Below are positions 60,501 through 64,000 of a stretch of 64,000 nt of DNA, one piece after another (the stretch's first letter is position 1; every line of letters begins with the position of its first letter). This DNA is from Hypomyces perniciosus. Taxonomy: Eukaryota; Ascomycota; Sordariomycetes; Hypocreales; Hypocreaceae. Under the pieces are notes generated by a model, which made no database searches, was not told the DNA's origin, and saw nothing but the letters and a program-made list of their open reading frames with translations. Made by a program: the position numbers and the translations under genes. The DNA lies in contig SPDT01000007.1 in the NCBI GenBank assembly GCA_008477525.1, positions 124,001-188,000 of the forward strand, in the 5' to 3' direction.

Positions 60501-63500
60501 CTGGTCGTGTGGATGGGCGTAGATGTGTTATGAAGTTGCTCAAGTTGGATGACCAAATCTTGAACTTGTTCCTGGGCGATAGAAGCTGCCTTCTTCGCGC
60601 TGGAAACGGCATCATTGAGGCGTTCAACCAAGAGCTCGACGCCGCTCGATTCAGGCAGCAATGCTGCGTGTCGAGAAATGTCGGACTTGTCAATTGCCTT
60701 GTAGCCCAAGGGCAAGACGTTAGCAATGCTGACGCTAAGTTCACTTGGCTCCGCCTGAGCATTGGCAGTCAAGTCAAGGAAATGCGTGGGCTTCGCTTGG
60801 AGCAGAGCTTTCCGAATAGCATAGGCAGGTGCGCGAGCGCCCAACTTGATCCACTTCGAGTCCTTAACCTCATCGGTGCTTTCGGCATCATAGGTGACGG
60901 TGACTCGAATTGATTTGGCGGCCGCTCGCTGAGACAAGGCAGCGGCGAAGAAACGATCCTTGCCAGAGGCATGGACGAGGAGGCTGCTACCTGATAGCAG
61001 GGTCTCAACCAAGGACGCGGCAAGTAGCTCGCTGGCAACGGCGATCAGCATCCCATCAGCGGATTGAGTGTCATCAATGGCTGCTGCTATACGTGCAACC
61101 GGAGCCACCTCAGTGGAGTTGATTGTGGAGAGAGTGACAACAGTGTCCTTGGTTGCGCTGTCTTTGCCAATACCAAGGAACAAGAAGGTATCCGCAGCAA
61201 CATGCAGAGCCGTCAAGCTCGAGGTCTCGACCTTCACAAGGCTCTGACCATCCTTGGCCGACACAGGGTGGAGTTGTTCAATCAAGGCAACTGACGAATC
61301 GGCAGACGGTAGAATGGACACATTTGCGCTTGATGCCTGCACCTTCTTAGTGATGACACGCCTAGAAGAGTTCAGTCGAGCATTCTGGTCAATATTGTCT
61401 ACCAAACGGGGAATCTTGAGCTGTCCGTTTTCGAGGAAGGCCTCGGGTTCCTTGGACCACAGGAAGCCCTGCTGTTGATGCCTGTCTCCTGACACACCCC
61501 ATTCGTCAAGGGCAGTTTGTCGCAGAAGATATTCAGCAATGACCTTCGGGACATTGTGACCAAGGTCAGAGACATCAAGATGGTTCATGCTGACGTGGCC
61601 TGCCTCGTGGCTCATGGCACGGCTGAAGGTGATACTTGCCATGTGGTATGGGTTGTCTACCTGGGCGCCGACGGTGATCCAAAGGATGTGTCTAGTCAGC
61701 TCATAGACTCGCTTAAGACCATCCATCTTCTGAGCCGTTATACCTTTGAAGATTGGAGCGTCAAGGTCGACGAGGTTGAGGAAGGTGCTCATTGGGGCCA
61801 AGGTATCCGCCTCGGCCTCGGTAGGCAGGCCGTCGAGGATGGTGATCTGACCACAGTAGCGGCCAAGGTACTCTGAAACCTCCTCAGCGATGCGAGCACT
61901 CTCGAGGGAGGCGCCTCCGAGGATGACGAGACTGTCAATGAAGATCGAGGCCGAAGACGATCTGGAGAAAGTGGCCAATGGTCGGCGCAAGAAATTCACC
62001 TTGTCATCTACAGCCTGGGCCCCCATGATGGAGAAAGGCCAAGCCAAGACATCGATCTCTGGAGTGATGGCATCAACGCCAGCAAATCCAGTCTTGCGCA
62101 GAACAGCATGCCACTCACCGGAAGTGATGGTCGGAGCGTACTTGCGGCCATCATCTACGCCAAGCCACCAACCGGGAAGACCACCCATGATGTTGCTGAA
62201 TCGGATGGGTCCGTTGTTGGTAAGCTCCAAGAGCATAAGGTAACCGCCGGGCTTGAGGAGCTGACGGGTATTCTCCAGGGTCTTTTGGAGGGTAGCAGTA
62301 GCGTGCAATACGTTGGATGCGATGATAATATCGTACGAGTGGGGTTCGTATCCTTGAGTCGAGGGCGACTTCTCAGCGTCCAAAGTCTTGAAGATCATCT
62401 TATCGCTGTGTGCCCTGAACAATTCGGCGGCCTTCTCGAAGAAACCAACTGAGATATCAGTGTAAGTGTACGAAGACAGCTTCTTTCCAATGGCACCCAG
62501 GATCGCTTTGGTGGCACCGCCAGTTCCCGCACCAATCTCGAGAATCCTGGCGTGAGGGTAGCGATGGACCATCTGCTTCATCATGCTGGCCAAGAAGTCG
62601 TTGTACCTGGCGAAACCAAGACCCTTCTTGTAGAAGTCATCAAGCATGTTGTTTGGCAGCATGTGCTCCAGAATCGTCGTCTCGCCTCGCACAGCAGCCG
62701 GAATGTTTTCGCCAACAGCCACAATGAGCTTGATATCGACAACATCGGCATATCTGTCGATGACGGCCTTGACATCCTCTGGAGTATCCGTAGACCACTC
62801 CTTCTTGATGCAGGGATGTTGTCCATTGGCAACGGTCTCGAGCACATTGTTCATGAAGTCCCGAAGGGCCAGGTGGTGGGTCTGACCATTCGCCCATTCC
62901 TCATCCGTGATTTCGGACTTCCACTTGCGGCAGTAGTAGTATGACGCTCTCTCGCAGGCAAGACCCAATTCGGCCTCTTCCGCAGTAGGACGAACGCCCT
63001 TGACGATAGAAGCTCCGTCTGGGGCGGCAACATCCAACTTTGTGTACGAGAACAATCGGCGATCGTCCGACTCAGTGGCAGGTGCAAAAGGCTTGATGGT
63101 CAGGTCCTCGACTTGGACCATCGCATACTCGCCATCTTCGCTGAAAAGATCGATGCTGGCAGAGAAGGTTTCCGAGTCGGCAAGCACAGAGGAGACGGGG
63201 AGCGGGACTGCGGAAGTTGGCAGCGCAGCACACAGCTCCGGGTTGATTCGGATTCTCCGGATTGATGTGGGAACGTGGAGAGACCAGAGACGCTCATCGC
63301 CAGGGGCTGAATATGCAAGCATTGACGCCTGGAACGCCACATCAAGCCATGTTGGGTGGACCATGTAAACAGTGGTATCATTGTCGGTGTACGGATAGCT
63401 ATCGACAAGAACAGCGGCTTGGTTGAAGCTTCGCTTCGCTGATGATATGGTGTGGAATGATTGAGCGTAGCCATATCCGAGCTTGGACAGGGATGCATAG

Positions 63501-64000
63501 AAACGCTCAGCATCAACATCGGACATGCTTGAGCGCTCCAGAGGAGTGGAAGCTAGGGCAGTAAGGCTTGGGGTACCAAACACTACCCGAACACTTCCGC
63601 TCGCCATCAATTCCATCTCTTGGTTGGTTCCCAGGTTAGGGCATGAATAGCATGAGAAGTCAGCAGTGGTGGTTGTGGTGCCATTCTTCTGGGAGCTGGT
63701 GATGGCCGTAAGCGTAACGAGAGTCTCAACACCTGCGTTGGAATCCTGCTCAAAGGTAATGGCCCTGGGAATAGTCAGGTTTTCGAGCTCAATCACCTGC
63801 ACAGGCTTGTCAGCCGCAAGGGTCTTAGCTGCTTCCAATGCCAGAGCACAATAACCCGCAGCAGGGAAGACAGTTTGGCTTTGCAGCTGATGACCCTCCA
63901 GCCATGGAATCTCAGAAACCTTGAGCAAGTTGGTCCAACGGCGGTCACGGTCAGTGGAGTCTGGAGTCTGGATACCGAGCAGCTCATGGAAAGGCTGTGG
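54597..64000 (-). CDS. PKS-NRPS hybrid synthetase (partial; DH-cMT-ER0-KR-ACP-C-A-T-R visible)
   Basis: Four visible exons: 64000-60252, 60189-59468, 59399-57510 and 57451-54597, all GT-AG and in phase, give 3,071 residues ending at a TAG. Numbering from the window edge: DH with His37 ([15 protein letters not shown]) and Asp near 220 ([11 protein letters not shown]); C-methyltransferase near 488 ([10 protein letters not shown]); a degenerate ER region; KR with [10 protein letters not shown] near 1,202 and the Ser/Tyr/Asn site near 1,330-1,345 (MFSSSAC, TNYATAN); ACP Ser near 1,520 (GVDSL); a Thr/Pro/Lys-rich linker; C domain HHIIMDG near 1,806; A domain [11 protein letters not shown] near 2,286 and YGPTE; T Ser near 2,696 (GGNSL); R domain [12 protein letters not shown] near 2,777. 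KS and AT (about 900-1,000 residues in the family) lie beyond 64,000. It makes the amino-acylated polyketide backbone. Atypical sites: Asn for Asp235 in A, Arg for Lys in R, Ser for Gly in the DH motif. Confidence 0.96.

Noticed and set aside
54902..63854. Many 60-200-codon frames opposite or out of frame with the PKS-NRPS
   Set aside because: Shadows of GC-rich coding sequence; the exon structure of the megasynthase explains the region fully.
33193..64000. Assignment to a named metabolite such as a cytochalasin, tenellin, aspyridone, equisetin or cyclopiazonate
   Set aside because: Each shares one or a few genes, but the set of tailoring enzymes and the atypical A and R sites do not fit any of them as I know them.

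Overview
This window comes from a filamentous ascomycete (Pezizomycotina). The genes have short 55-110 bp introns with GTAAGT-like donors, there is a fungal-type PKS-NRPS megasynthase, and about 30 kb of retrotransposon DNA shows the signature of repeat-induced point mutation (RIP): TpA is very abundant, CpA/TpG is nearly absent and every reading frame is broken. No species is claimed.

Layout. (1) 1-569: the 3' end of an unrecognised gene. (2) About 1,340-32,810: an AT-rich block that resolves into nested LTR retrotransposons. The outer element is a Ty1/copia copy (family A, copy A1, from 2,126) that lacks its 3' end and stops near 32,810. Inserted in it are a family C solo LTR (2,212-2,788), a Ty3/gypsy element D (4,603-8,330), a complete second copia copy A2 (9,648-24,005, target duplication AAAAG) and a gypsy element B2 (24,039-32,326, duplication TAAGC). 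A2 carries another gypsy element, B1 (15,512-22,639, duplication TATAA). B2 was hit by three younger solo LTRs (27,058-27,321; 27,942-28,520; 30,561-30,826), each with its own 5-bp duplication. A GC-rich Gly/Ala-repeat island (about 22,840-23,340) survives inside A2. (3) 33,193 to the right edge: a secondary-metabolite gene cluster.

The cluster, in order: DHA2-type MFS exporter (-), 2-oxoglutarate/Fe(II) oxygenase (-), self-sufficient P450-reductase fusion of the CYP505 type (-), trans-acting enoyl reductase (+), Gfo/Idh/MocA-type oxidoreductase (+), FAD monooxygenase (-), secreted berberine-bridge-like flavoenzyme (+), and a PKS-NRPS (-) that runs off the right edge. The visible 3,071 residues of the megasynthase cover DH-cMT-ER0-KR-ACP-C-A-T-R; KS and AT lie outside. 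The expected logic is that the PKS, helped by the separate enoyl reductase, builds a C-methylated reduced chain, the NRPS half joins it to an amine-bearing acid, the R domain releases it, the oxidative enzymes tailor it and the MFS protein exports it.

The product is not identified. The most unusual points are in the megasynthase: the adenylation domain has Asn where alpha-amino-acid-activating domains have Asp235, the release domain has Arg where its catalytic Lys is expected, and the DH motif has Ser for Gly. The cluster sits directly against the truncated end of the retrotransposon block, and no pathway-specific transcription factor is visible.
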